Source of the DNA: CAIVPM01 sp964615145
GTDB lineage: Bacteria; Bacteroidota; Bacteroidia; Chitinophagales; Chitinophagaceae
Assembly: GCA_964615145.1 (NCBI GenBank)
Contig: CAZTOP010000011.1
Span: 5,001-69,000 of the forward strand
Length of the DNA stretch: 64,000 nt
Direction of reading: 5' to 3'
Of this stretch, positions 44,919 through 53,700 are shown one piece after another (positions within the stretch are counted from its first letter, which is position 1; each line of letters opens with the position of its first letter). The notes beneath the pieces were generated by a model. It saw nothing but the letters and a program-made list of their open reading frames with translations, was not told the DNA's origin and did no database searches. Both the position numbers and the translations under genes were made by a program.

Positions 44919-46757
44919 ATGTGTGGAATAGTTGGTTATATTGGTCACAGAGAAGCTTATCCTGTAATTATTAAAGGACTAAAGCGATTGGAATACCGTG
45001 GTTATGACAGTGCAGGAATTGCATTGATTAACAATGGAAAAATGAATCTATTCAAAAAGAAAGGAAAAGTTGCAGATTTAGAAGAAAGCATGGTGGGCGA
45101 AAATATTCAATCAAATATTGGAATTGGTCACACTCGTTGGGCAACACATGGCGAACCTAGTGATAGAAATGCACATCCACATTTAAGCAATGATGGTAAT
45201 TTATCCATGATTCATAACGGAATTATTGAAAATTATGCAGCCATTAAGCAAGAACTTACATCAAAGGGTTACACATTCTCTAGTGACACAGATACAGAAG
45301 TTTTACTAAATTTTATCCAAGACATTAAGGAAAATAATAATTGCAAACTTGAAGAAGCTTTGAGAATAGCTTTAAAAAGAATTGTAGGAGCATATTGTAT
45401 TTTATTAATTGATAAAAACGATCCTGATACAATTATTGCTGCTAGAAAAGGAAGCCCTCTTGTTATTGGAATTGGCAAAGGCGAACATTTTTTAGCCAGC
45501 GATGCAACACCTATTATTGAGTACACAAAAGAAGTTGTATATGTAAATGATTATGAAATTGCTATAGTAAAAGCTGATGAATTAATATTAAAGAATTTAG
45601 GAAACGAAAAACAAACACCATTTATTACAAAATTAGATATGGAATTAGCAGCTATTGAAAAAGGCGGCTACGATCATTTTATGTTAAAAGAAATACACGA
45701 ACAACCTAATACAATTTTTGATTGTTTACGTGGAAGACTTTTAACACAAACCGGTGAAATTCGAATGAGTGGTATTGATAATCATCTTGAAGCACTTTGT
45801 AATGCTCAAAGAATTGTAATTGTTGCTTGTGGTACAAGCTGGCATGCAGGATTAATAGCTGAATATGTTATTGAAGAACTTTGCCGAATTCCCGTTGAAG
45901 TTGAATATGCAAGTGAATTTAGATATAGAAATCCAGTTATTAATAAAGGCGATGTTATTATAGCAATTTCTCAAAGTGGAGAAACTGCTGACACTTTAGT
46001 TGCATTGGAAAGTGCTAAAGAAAAAGGTGCTTTTATTTTTGGCGTTGTAAATGCAGTTGGAAGCAGTATTGCTAGAATTAGCCATGCTGGTTCATATACA
46101 CACGCTGGTCCTGAAATTGGTGTTGCCAGTACAAAAGCATTTACAGGACAACTAGCTGTTCTTAATATGATTGCTTTAAAAATTGCAAAATCAAAAGGAA
46201 CGATTTCAGATGATAGATACATTAGTTTAATGAAGGAATTAGAAGCAATTCCGGAAAAAGTGAAGGAAATTCTGGCTGACGTTTCTAATATCAAATCAAT
46301 TGCACTAAAATATAAAGACGCCCCAGATGCGTTGTTTTTAGGTCGTGGATATAATTTTCCTGTTGCACTTGAAGGTGCTCTGAAATTAAAAGAAATTAGT
46401 TATATACATGCAGAGGGCTACCCTGCTGCTGAAATGAAACATGGCCCAATAGCCCTTGTTACTGATAAATTACCTGTTGTTTTTGTGGCTACCAAAGATA
46501 GTTATTACGAGAAAATTGTAAGTAATGTACAAGAAATAAAAGCTAGAAAAGGTATGGTAATAGCAATTGCTACTAATGGCGATACAGTTATTCCAAGTAT
46601 GGCAGATGACACAATTTTTGTTCCAGAGGCAGATGAATTGATTGCACCATTATTAAGCGTTATTCCATTGCAATTGCTTAGCTATTATGTGGGAATTGCA
46701 AAAGGATGTAACGTTGATATGCCAAGAAATTTGGCGAAAAGTGTAACTGTTGAATAA
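44919..46757 (+). CDS. glmS: Glutamine--fructose-6-phosphate aminotransferase (isomerizing)
   Basis: Makes glucosamine-6-phosphate, the entry to peptidoglycan and lipid A amino sugars. The N-terminal Ntn glutaminase begins MCGIVGYIGHREAYP, with Cys2 as nucleophile. Two SIS isomerase domains follow (IVACGTSWHAGLIAEYVIEE and FLGRGYNFPVALEGALKLKE), ending in PRNLAKSVTVE. The 612 residues are standard. It starts a plus-strand run with hddA 18 bp downstream. No glmS ribozyme was seen upstream (only AT-rich sequence). Confidence 0.97.
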   Translation: MCGIVGYIGHREAYPVIIKGLKRLEYRGYDSAGIALINNGKMNLFKKKGKVADLEESMVGENIQSNIGIGHTRWATHGEPSDRNAHPHLSNDGNLSMIHNGIIENYAAIKQELTSKGYTFSSDTDTEVLLNFIQDIKENNNCKLEEALRIALKRIVGAYCILLIDKNDPDTIIAARKGSPLVIGIGKGEHFLASDATPIIEYTKEVVYVNDYEIAIVKADELILKNLGNEKQTPFITKLDMELAAIEKGGYDHFMLKEIHEQPNTIFDCLRGRLLTQTGEIRMSGIDNHLEALCNAQRIVIVACGTSWHAGLIAEYVIEELCRIPVEVEYASEFRYRNPVINKGDVIIAISQSGETADTLVALESAKEKGAFIFGVVNAVGSSIARISHAGSYTHAGPEIGVASTKAFTGQLAVLNMIALKIAKSKGTISDDRYISLMKELEAIPEKVKEILADVSNIKSIALKYKDAPDALFLGRGYNFPVALEGALKLKEISYIHAEGYPAAEMKHGPIALVTDKLPVVFVATKDSYYEKIVSNVQEIKARKGMVIAIATNGDTVIPSMADDTIFVPEADELIAPLLSVIPLQLLSYYVGIAKGCNVDMPRNLAKSVTVE

Positions 46758-46775
46758 AAGCATTTTAATTTTTAT

Positions 46776-47801
46776 ATGATTTATAGAAGTAAAGCACCTT
46801 TAAGAATTGGCTTAGCCGGAGGCGGAACCGATGTTTCGCCTTACTGCGATGAGTTTGGTGGTGCTATTTTAAATGCAACCATATCATTATATGCTTACGC
46901 TAATATTGAGTTAAATAATACAAATCAGATTATTATTGAGGCAAAAGATCGAGAGGAAGTTGAAATATACAATTATGCCCCTTCCCTACCAATTAACGGA
47001 ACTTTAGATTTATTAAAAGGAGTTTATAATAGAATTCAGAAAGATTTTGGTATTCCGCATCAAGGATTCAAATTATCAACATTTGTTGATGCACCTGCTG
47101 GCAGTGGTTTAGGAACTTCATCAACCCTAGTAGTTGCCATTATAGGAGCTTTTGTTGAAATGCTAAAACTTCCTTTCGGCGATTACGATATTGCACATTA
47201 TGCTTATGAAATTGAACGTCAAGATTTAAAACTTGCAGGTGGCAGACAAGATCAATATGCAGCTACATTCGGGGGGGTAAATTTTATGGAGTTTTACAAT
47301 AATGATAAGGTTATAGTAAATCCTTTAAGAATTAGGCAAGAATATTTGAATGAACTTGAAAATAATCTTGTACTTTTTTTTACTGCTACAAGCCGCGAAA
47401 GTGCAGCAATAATTAAGGAACAGCAAAAAAATGTAATTCAAAAAAATAATAATAGTATTGAGGCCACCCATCAATTGAAAGAGCAATCTAAAATGATGAA
47501 AGAAGCCTTGTTGAAAGGTAAACTACATTTAATTGGCGATATTTTGGACTATGGTTTTGAGCAAAAAAGAAAAATGGCATCCAATATTTCCAATAATTAT
47601 CTTGAAGAAATTTATATAACTGCAAAAAAAGAAGGGGCAACTGGTGGCAAAATAAGTGGTGCTGGTGGTGGTGGTTTTATGATATTTTATTGTCCTGGCA
47701 CTACAAGATATGATGTTACTAAAGCTTTAAAAGTTTTTGGTGGAGAAGTAAAAAATTACAAATTTTCAAACGAGGGGCTAACAATCTGGACATCTCAATA
47801 A
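46776..47801 (+). CDS. hddA: D-glycero-alpha-D-manno-heptose-7-phosphate kinase (GHMP family)
   Basis: A GHMP kinase that phosphorylates heptose 7-phosphate at C1. The N-terminus MIYRSKAPLRIGLAGGGTDV, the glycine-rich phosphate loop APAGSGLGTSSTLVVA and the C-terminal GGKISGAGGGGFMIF are characteristic of HddA. The next genes are gmhA and gmhB, which agrees with the GDP-heptose route (GmhA, HddA, GmhB, HddC). The nucleotidyltransferase HddC is not in the window. The stop is 2 bases before gmhA. A G7 run (47271-47277) encodes part of GGV. Confidence 0.9.
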   Translation: MIYRSKAPLRIGLAGGGTDVSPYCDEFGGAILNATISLYAYANIELNNTNQIIIEAKDREEVEIYNYAPSLPINGTLDLLKGVYNRIQKDFGIPHQGFKLSTFVDAPAGSGLGTSSTLVVAIIGAFVEMLKLPFGDYDIAHYAYEIERQDLKLAGGRQDQYAATFGGVNFMEFYNNDKVIVNPLRIRQEYLNELENNLVLFFTATSRESAAIIKEQQKNVIQKNNNSIEATHQLKEQSKMMKEALLKGKLHLIGDILDYGFEQKRKMASNISNNYLEEIYITAKKEGATGGKISGAGGGGFMIFYCPGTTRYDVTKALKVFGGEVKNYKFSNEGLTIWTSQ

Positions 47802-47803
47802 AT

Positions 47804-48376
47804 ATGAAACAAAAAATATTAAATATTGTAAATCAATCAATAGAAGTAAAAAAAAATATTTTAAATAATGAATTGCTAGTGTCAAATATTGAAGCTGCAG
47901 TTAAAGAAATTGCAGTTGCATTTAAAGTAGGCAATAAAGTACTTTTTTGTGGAAATGGTGGTAGTGCTGCCGATGCACAACATTTAGCAGCGGAATTTAG
48001 CGGTCGCTTTTATAAAGACAGAAAAGCATTGCCCGCTGAAGCCTTACATTGCAATACATCATATTTAACAGCCGTTGCTAACGACTATAGCTATGATGTT
48101 ATATATTCTAGACTAATAGATGGGATAGGTATTAAAGGAGACGTTTTAATTGGGTTAAGCACTAGCGGAAACTCTTCCAACATTTTAAAAGCTTTTGAAA
48201 GTGCAAATAGGTTAGGTATTAAAACTATTGCACTCACTGGCGATACAGGTGGCAAAATGAAAGAGATTTCAGACATTCTATTGAATGTTCCTTCAAATAT
48301 TACACCTAGAATTCAGGAAAGTCACATCATGATTGGGCACATAATTTGCGAATTAGTAGAAGAAATTATTTTTTAA
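47804..48376 (+). CDS. gmhA: Sedoheptulose-7-phosphate isomerase (phosphoheptose isomerase)
   Basis: Converts sedoheptulose 7-phosphate to D-glycero-D-manno-heptose 7-phosphate, the first step of heptose synthesis. It is a SIS-fold protein of 190 residues with FCGNGGSAADAQHLAAEFSG, LTAVANDYSYD and GLSTSGNSSNILKAFE. The first two segments match GmhA; the last is the phosphate loop. The TAA stop shares a base with the ATG of the M23 peptidase gene (TAATG), so the two are translationally coupled. Confidence 0.94.
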   Translation: MKQKILNIVNQSIEVKKNILNNELLVSNIEAAVKEIAVAFKVGNKVLFCGNGGSAADAQHLAAEFSGRFYKDRKALPAEALHCNTSYLTAVANDYSYDVIYSRLIDGIGIKGDVLIGLSTSGNSSNILKAFESANRLGIKTIALTGDTGGKMKEISDILLNVPSNITPRIQESHIMIGHIICELVEEIIF

Positions 48377-49191
48377 TGAATAAAATTGTTGGACTTTTTT
48401 TTCTATTACTCTCTCATTTACAGTTTTTTGGTCAACCCAATGTTGATTTTTACAGTATCAAAACTGATACTAGCATTTTAATATTTGCTAACAACACAGA
48501 ATTTTGCCCTGTAACTGCACAATTTAGTTTTAATACGTTTAATTTAGTACTTCCAAAAAATAATCAATCTTTATTTGTAGTTCCTTCTAAAACAAATAAT
48601 TATTTAGTTTTTGAATTGATCAAAATTGATCCAAAAAAATCTTATAAATATTCCTACAAGGTAAAATCTAATTTTGGCGATGCTACAATACAAACTTTTG
48701 ATAGTTTATATGAATATGACTTGCCTTTCCCTAAACTTGATAGTTTTAAACTTGAACAAGGATATAATGGTAAATTTTCGCATCAAAATGAAAATGCATT
48801 AGACTTTGCTATGCCAGAAGGAACTCAAGTTTTTGCTGCAAGAAACGGGATTGTTGTAGCAGTAGTTCAAGAGTATAAAATTTCTTGTCCAAATAAAAAG
48901 TGTATTCAATATAATAACTATGTTACAGTTTACCATTCAGATGGAACTTTTGCTAATTATGCTCACCTACAATATTGTGGTTCTTTAGTTGCCATTGGAG
49001 ATTCTGTTAAACAAGGTGACGTCATTGCAATTAGTGGTAATACAGGATTTACAATCGGACCACATTTACATTTTGTTTGTTATTTACCAGATATTGAAAA
49101 GAGAAGAACTATTGAAACTTATTTTAAAATCAATGATGGAACTGAAGCCTACACTTTAGAAGAAGGTGAATATTATAAAAAAGAATATTGA
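48376..49191 (+). CDS. M23 family metallopeptidase (LytM domain), secreted
   Basis: A 271-residue exported protein. Signal peptide 1-19 (FFLLLSHLQFFGQ); an N-terminal beta domain of about 110 residues; and a C-terminal LytM/M23 domain with HQNENALDFAMPEGTQVFAA, YVTVYHSDGTFANYAHL and the HxH motif in GPHLHFVCY. The domain cleaves peptidoglycan cross-bridges in active members. The first His and Asp are in HQNENALD, and all zinc ligands appear present. The start is the ATG at 48376 overlapping the gmhA stop; an upstream TTG in frame lies inside gmhA. The gene sits inside the heptose operon, with gmhB starting at the next base. Confidence 0.87.
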   Translation: MNKIVGLFFLLLSHLQFFGQPNVDFYSIKTDTSILIFANNTEFCPVTAQFSFNTFNLVLPKNNQSLFVVPSKTNNYLVFELIKIDPKKSYKYSYKVKSNFGDATIQTFDSLYEYDLPFPKLDSFKLEQGYNGKFSHQNENALDFAMPEGTQVFAARNGIVVAVVQEYKISCPNKKCIQYNNYVTVYHSDGTFANYAHLQYCGSLVAIGDSVKQGDVIAISGNTGFTIGPHLHFVCYLPDIEKRRTIETYFKINDGTEAYTLEEGEYYKKEY

Positions 49192-49743
49192 ATGAAAGGA
49201 GAAATTTTAAAAATCGATAACACCTGGACTTTATTTATTGATAGAGACGGTGTAATTAATAAAGAGAAAAAAGAAGACTATATTTTAAATTGGAACGAAT
49301 TTCAATTTTATGATGGTGTTAAGGAGGCATTATGTCTTTTAAACAATAAAGTCGGAAAAATTATTATGGTTACCAATCAGCGAGGAATAGGACGTGGATT
49401 AATGACTGAGCAAGATTTAATAGAAATTCATCAAAATATGCTAGCTGAAATTGTAAAAACTGGGGGGAGAATTGACAAAATTTATTACTGTGCAAGCACC
49501 GATAATAATCATATTAACAGAAAGCCAAATCCAGGAATGGCGTTAGAAGCAAAAATATATTTTCCAGAAATTGATTTTTCAAAATCATTAATGGTCGGGA
49601 ACAAACTTTCTGATATGGAATTTGGAAGAAATGCAGGTATTTACACTGTTTTTGTTACTACTACCAACCCTGAAGTGCCATTCCCCCACCCTGCTATTGA
49701 TTTTAGATTTGATAATTTATTAGAATTTGCCCATGCATTGTAA
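49192..49743 (+). CDS. gmhB: D-glycero-D-manno-heptose-1,7-bisphosphate 7-phosphatase (HAD family)
   Basis: A HAD phosphatase of the HisB/GmhB type, 183 residues. The nucleophile and acid pair are D17 and D19 in LFIDRDGVINKEK. VTNQRGIGRGLMTEQDL and MVGNKLSDMEFGRNAGI follow. The usual Zn loop (CxH...CxC) is not conserved: YYCASTDNNHINRKPNPGM keeps one Cys and loses the CxC pair. It starts at the base after the M23 stop. Context (gmhA, hddA) supports the heptose role; histidinol phosphatase is less likely because no his genes are near. Confidence 0.88.
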   Translation: MKGEILKIDNTWTLFIDRDGVINKEKKEDYILNWNEFQFYDGVKEALCLLNNKVGKIIMVTNQRGIGRGLMTEQDLIEIHQNMLAEIVKTGGRIDKIYYCASTDNNHINRKPNPGMALEAKIYFPEIDFSKSLMVGNKLSDMEFGRNAGIYTVFVTTTNPEVPFPHPAIDFRFDNLLEFAHAL

Positions 49744-49821
49744 AGTATAAAACTTTCTTAAAGTTTTGTGAAATTGAATAATTTTCATTTCAGTAATTGT
49801 ATTTTTATATAAACATTTATA

Positions 49822-50742
49822 ATGAGATATTTAACCTCTTTCGCTTTTTTAATGTTTGTATCAGTTTCAGTTATATCTCAGAAGATTAGTGAAGCTGATT
49901 ACAAAAAATTGAAACTAATTGAAGATTCATTAAAAATCTGTTCTGATAGTATCATTAATTCTGAAGATTGGACACAACGATTTACAAGCGATGCTCAGCT
50001 AATTAAAGGCTTAGTAACTGGCTTAAAATTACCCTATTCATTTAACTATAGATTTGATTCAGTAAAAATGTCTAAGCTATATTCACCTGACAGTAGTTTT
50101 AGAATATTTACCTGGCAAGTTAGTAAAGATTTAACTTATTACAGACAAAGAGGGGCTATTCAAATGCGAACAACCGATGGCAGTTTAAAGCTATTCCCCT
50201 TGTTTGATGTATCGGATTTTACTAAAGCTCCAAATGATTCAGTAAGAGATGCCAACCGATGGATTGGTGCCATTTATTACCAAATAATCTTAAAAACATA
50301 CAACGGAAAAAAAATTTATACTCTCTTGGGCAGAGATGATAATAATGAGAGAACTAATAAAAAATGGATTGATATTTTAACTTTTGATGAAACAGGCAAA
50401 CCACAGTTTGGAAGAAATTGTTTCGTGTATCCTAATGATGGTATTAAACCACTGCAACCTTGTTATAGATTTTGTTTAGAATTTAGGAAAAATGCTGGTG
50501 TTACTTTAAGATACGACGAAAAATTTGATGAAATAATTTTCGACCATTTAATAAGTGAGAATAATGACTTGTCTACAAAATCTACATTAATTCCTTATGG
50601 CGATTATGAAGCATTCAGATGGCAAAATGGTAAATGGTATTTTAACGCACAACCTTTTGATGCAATAGAAATTGATGATAAACCAAAAACTTTTCCAAAA
50701 CCTTTTTTAGAAAAAGCAGACAAAAAGAAAAACAGATTTTAG
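49822..50742 (+). CDS. Secreted protein of unknown function
   Basis: A 306-residue exported protein with a signal peptide (cleavage after VISQ, about residue 19). The sequence is beta-rich and well conserved in appearance: IFTWQVSKDLTYYRQRGAIQ, YYQIILKTYNGKKIYTLLG and a Cys-containing block GRNCFVYPNDGIKPLQPCYR that could form disulfides. The end is basic (KKKNRF). I do not recognise a family. It is separated from gmhB by 78 bp. Its stop directly abuts the stop of the convergent repeat-protein gene. Confidence 0.68.
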   Translation: MRYLTSFAFLMFVSVSVISQKISEADYKKLKLIEDSLKICSDSIINSEDWTQRFTSDAQLIKGLVTGLKLPYSFNYRFDSVKMSKLYSPDSSFRIFTWQVSKDLTYYRQRGAIQMRTTDGSLKLFPLFDVSDFTKAPNDSVRDANRWIGAIYYQIILKTYNGKKIYTLLGRDDNNERTNKKWIDILTFDETGKPQFGRNCFVYPNDGIKPLQPCYRFCLEFRKNAGVTLRYDEKFDEIIFDHLISENNDLSTKSTLIPYGDYEAFRWQNGKWYFNAQPFDAIEIDDKPKTFPKPFLEKADKKKNRF

Positions 50743-53700
50743 TTATCTTATCAAAACACTAGTGCCATTTAAACTAATCTTTTTGCCGGTTTCTTTATCG
50801 GTGTAATCGAGTGTCCACACATAAGTTCCTGATGGTTGTTTTTCTCCCCTGAACTTACCTTCCCATTTTGCCCCCAAATTACTGGTTTCAAAAACTACTC
50901 TTCCCAACCGGTTGAATACTCTAAATTTCATTTCGCTTGCTTTATATGCATTGAGAGGATATAAAAAATCATTTAGCCCATCTCCGTTGGGTGTAAATGC
51001 ACTTGGTACTTGTATTAAACAATTTGATGTTATTCTGAGTGTTTTGTATGTAGTATCGTGGCAAGGAACAGCATTTGATACAATTAATCTGGCAGTAACA
51101 TCTTCATAATTAAGACCAGTATTGGTTGCATAGTTTTTAATAGGATAGTTTTGTGCTAATGGATTTTGTAAATTACTAGATTGACCATTACCAAAACTCC
51201 AATTCCAATCAACAATATTTCCTTTACTGGTATCTTTAAAATCTACAGACTCAGTAGGACAAACGATATTTTGACTGGTAGTAAAAGCTGCTTTTATTTT
51301 GTCAAAAAATACATTTATTATTTGCTTTGAAGTATCGCTACAAACAGGATTAGCAACTATTAAAGTTACATTTTTAATATCAGACTCTTTGTATGGCAAA
51401 ATGTAATTATTTACATTTCCAAGCAAAACTCCATTAATAATCCATATCCATTTATTTTCATCATTGGATACAGTATGTTTCAAGAACAAAGTATCCTCTT
51501 TACAATCTATTTTATCAACATATGTAAATTGAGCGTCAACTTTTGTATATGCAACAAAACCAATAAAACTTGGGGCTGTTTGTATGCCACAATCATTTAA
51601 AATAGTATTACCATCATTACCTTTTTTCAGATTTAATTTGTAGTATCCGCCAACAGTTAATGGAGAACTTAATTTTACCACTACATCTTTTCCAAAACCA
51701 TTATTGCAGTTAATAATATTCGCACTCGTAATTGTAGGTGTGCTTGCACCTGTAATATTGAAATCACTTCCATCTAATGCAACAGAATTGCAAAGCATTG
51801 GTGCGTTAAAATGCACAATAATAGAATCTGGAGAGCAAGGTAAATCATCTATTTTATCCATTGTTGCTGCTGAAGATGGTTTTACTACAATATTTTTAAT
51901 TGCAGTTGTATCGAAACATCCTACAATATTTTTAACTATTAATTGAATAGGGTAGCTTGAATAATTGAAAGATAAAGGATAATTAACAGGAGTTGGATTT
52001 TTAACATTGCTTGTTACTCCATTTCCAAAACTCCAATACCAATTTGTAATAATTCCATTGCTGCTATCAGTGAACTGAGTGCCAGCATTACCACAAGTAG
52101 TATCGGGCATCGAAAATTTTGCTAGTATGCTATGATCAATGATAGGCAAACTTGTTTTTAAAGTATCGAAGCAAATACCATTGCTAACAATTAGTTGTAC
52201 ATTTCGTTTAGTAAAATCTGAATAAATAACAGTTGGATTTTGTACATTGCTTGTATTAGGATTTCCATCAAAGCTCCACTCCCACTGATTTACAGCATTA
52301 TTTGAAATATGATTAAATAAAACTGTATCTGCTTTACAACCCAATTTAATAGTGTTATTAAAGTTTGTATTGATATGTCCAAAAGATTTGAATGAAACCG
52401 AAGCAGGATTTGTTTCAATACCACAATCATTTATAATTGTATTGCCGTCTGTTCCTTGTTTTAATTGTATTGTGTAATTACCTGTTATTAATGGCTGTGC
52501 TAAAATTAAAGTTACAATAGTACCTACACCACTAACACAATTAATACTTGCTGCTGTAATGTTATTAGGTGCAGCTCCTGTAATTGCAAATTCACTGCCA
52601 TCACTAGAAACAGAACTGCAAATCATTGCTTGTTTAAAATATATCTTTATTTCAGTGGCAGCACAAGCAGGTGCAATAATGCTATCAAAAACAGCAGGGA
52701 TTGTTCCTCGTACAAAAATATTTTTTGTAACAGAATCTACACATCCAATTTGATTGTTTACAATAAGTTTTATAGGATAAGTTTTATTTATTGGCAATAC
52801 AGGATAAGATTGAGCTAATGGTGTTTTTAGAGTACTTGTGTTACCATTTGCAAAATCCCACTTCCAGGAAGTGATATTTCCTTTACTGGAATCTATAAAA
52901 GTTTCAGCATTATTAGGGCAAGTTGTGTCTCTTGATATGCCAAAATTTGGAATTAATAAATGATCTGCAATGGGTACATTTTGGGTAGTGGAATCGGTAC
53001 AAGCTGGATTTGAAACTTTTAGTTTTACAACTCTGGTTGAAAAATTATTATAAACAACTTGCTGAGTTTGCAAGTTACTAGTTGTTGGTATGCCATCAAA
53101 ATACCATTGCCATTGGGTTACACTATTGTTAGCATTGTGTGTAAATGTTATTGTATCAGCTTTACAGGTCTCTTTGTTCACTGTAAAGGTGAATGAAGGA
53201 TTGGGAGTAACATAGACTGGAAAGTTAAGAGATGAGCCTGCAACTGTTGACACATCGCATTGATTTAGTAAGGTATTTCCATCTGTTCCGGTTTTTAACG
53301 AAATAGTGTAATTACCCCCAACTATAATTGGTGCTGAAAAGTTTATGGTAATCAAATTGCCTAAAGAACCACTACAATTAATACTTGCAGAAATTATATT
53401 TAAAGTTGATGGACCAGTGATTGAAAAATCACTCCCATTAGCAGCAACACTATTACATAAAAGAGGTGCTTTAAAAAATAACTGCAAAAAAGTAGGCATA
53501 CAGTTTAATGGTTTAATGCTATCCATTGGTGTAGGCTGAGCAGCACCAATAACTGTAAAATCGAAAGATTGATTTTCAGGAATTCCATTGCCACAATTAT
53601 CTAAAATTGTATTACCATCACTACCATTTTGAATTTTTGCAGTATAGTTTCCTGCTGGTAATGGCGATGCTAAGGAAATAGTTATACTATCTGTGTCAAA

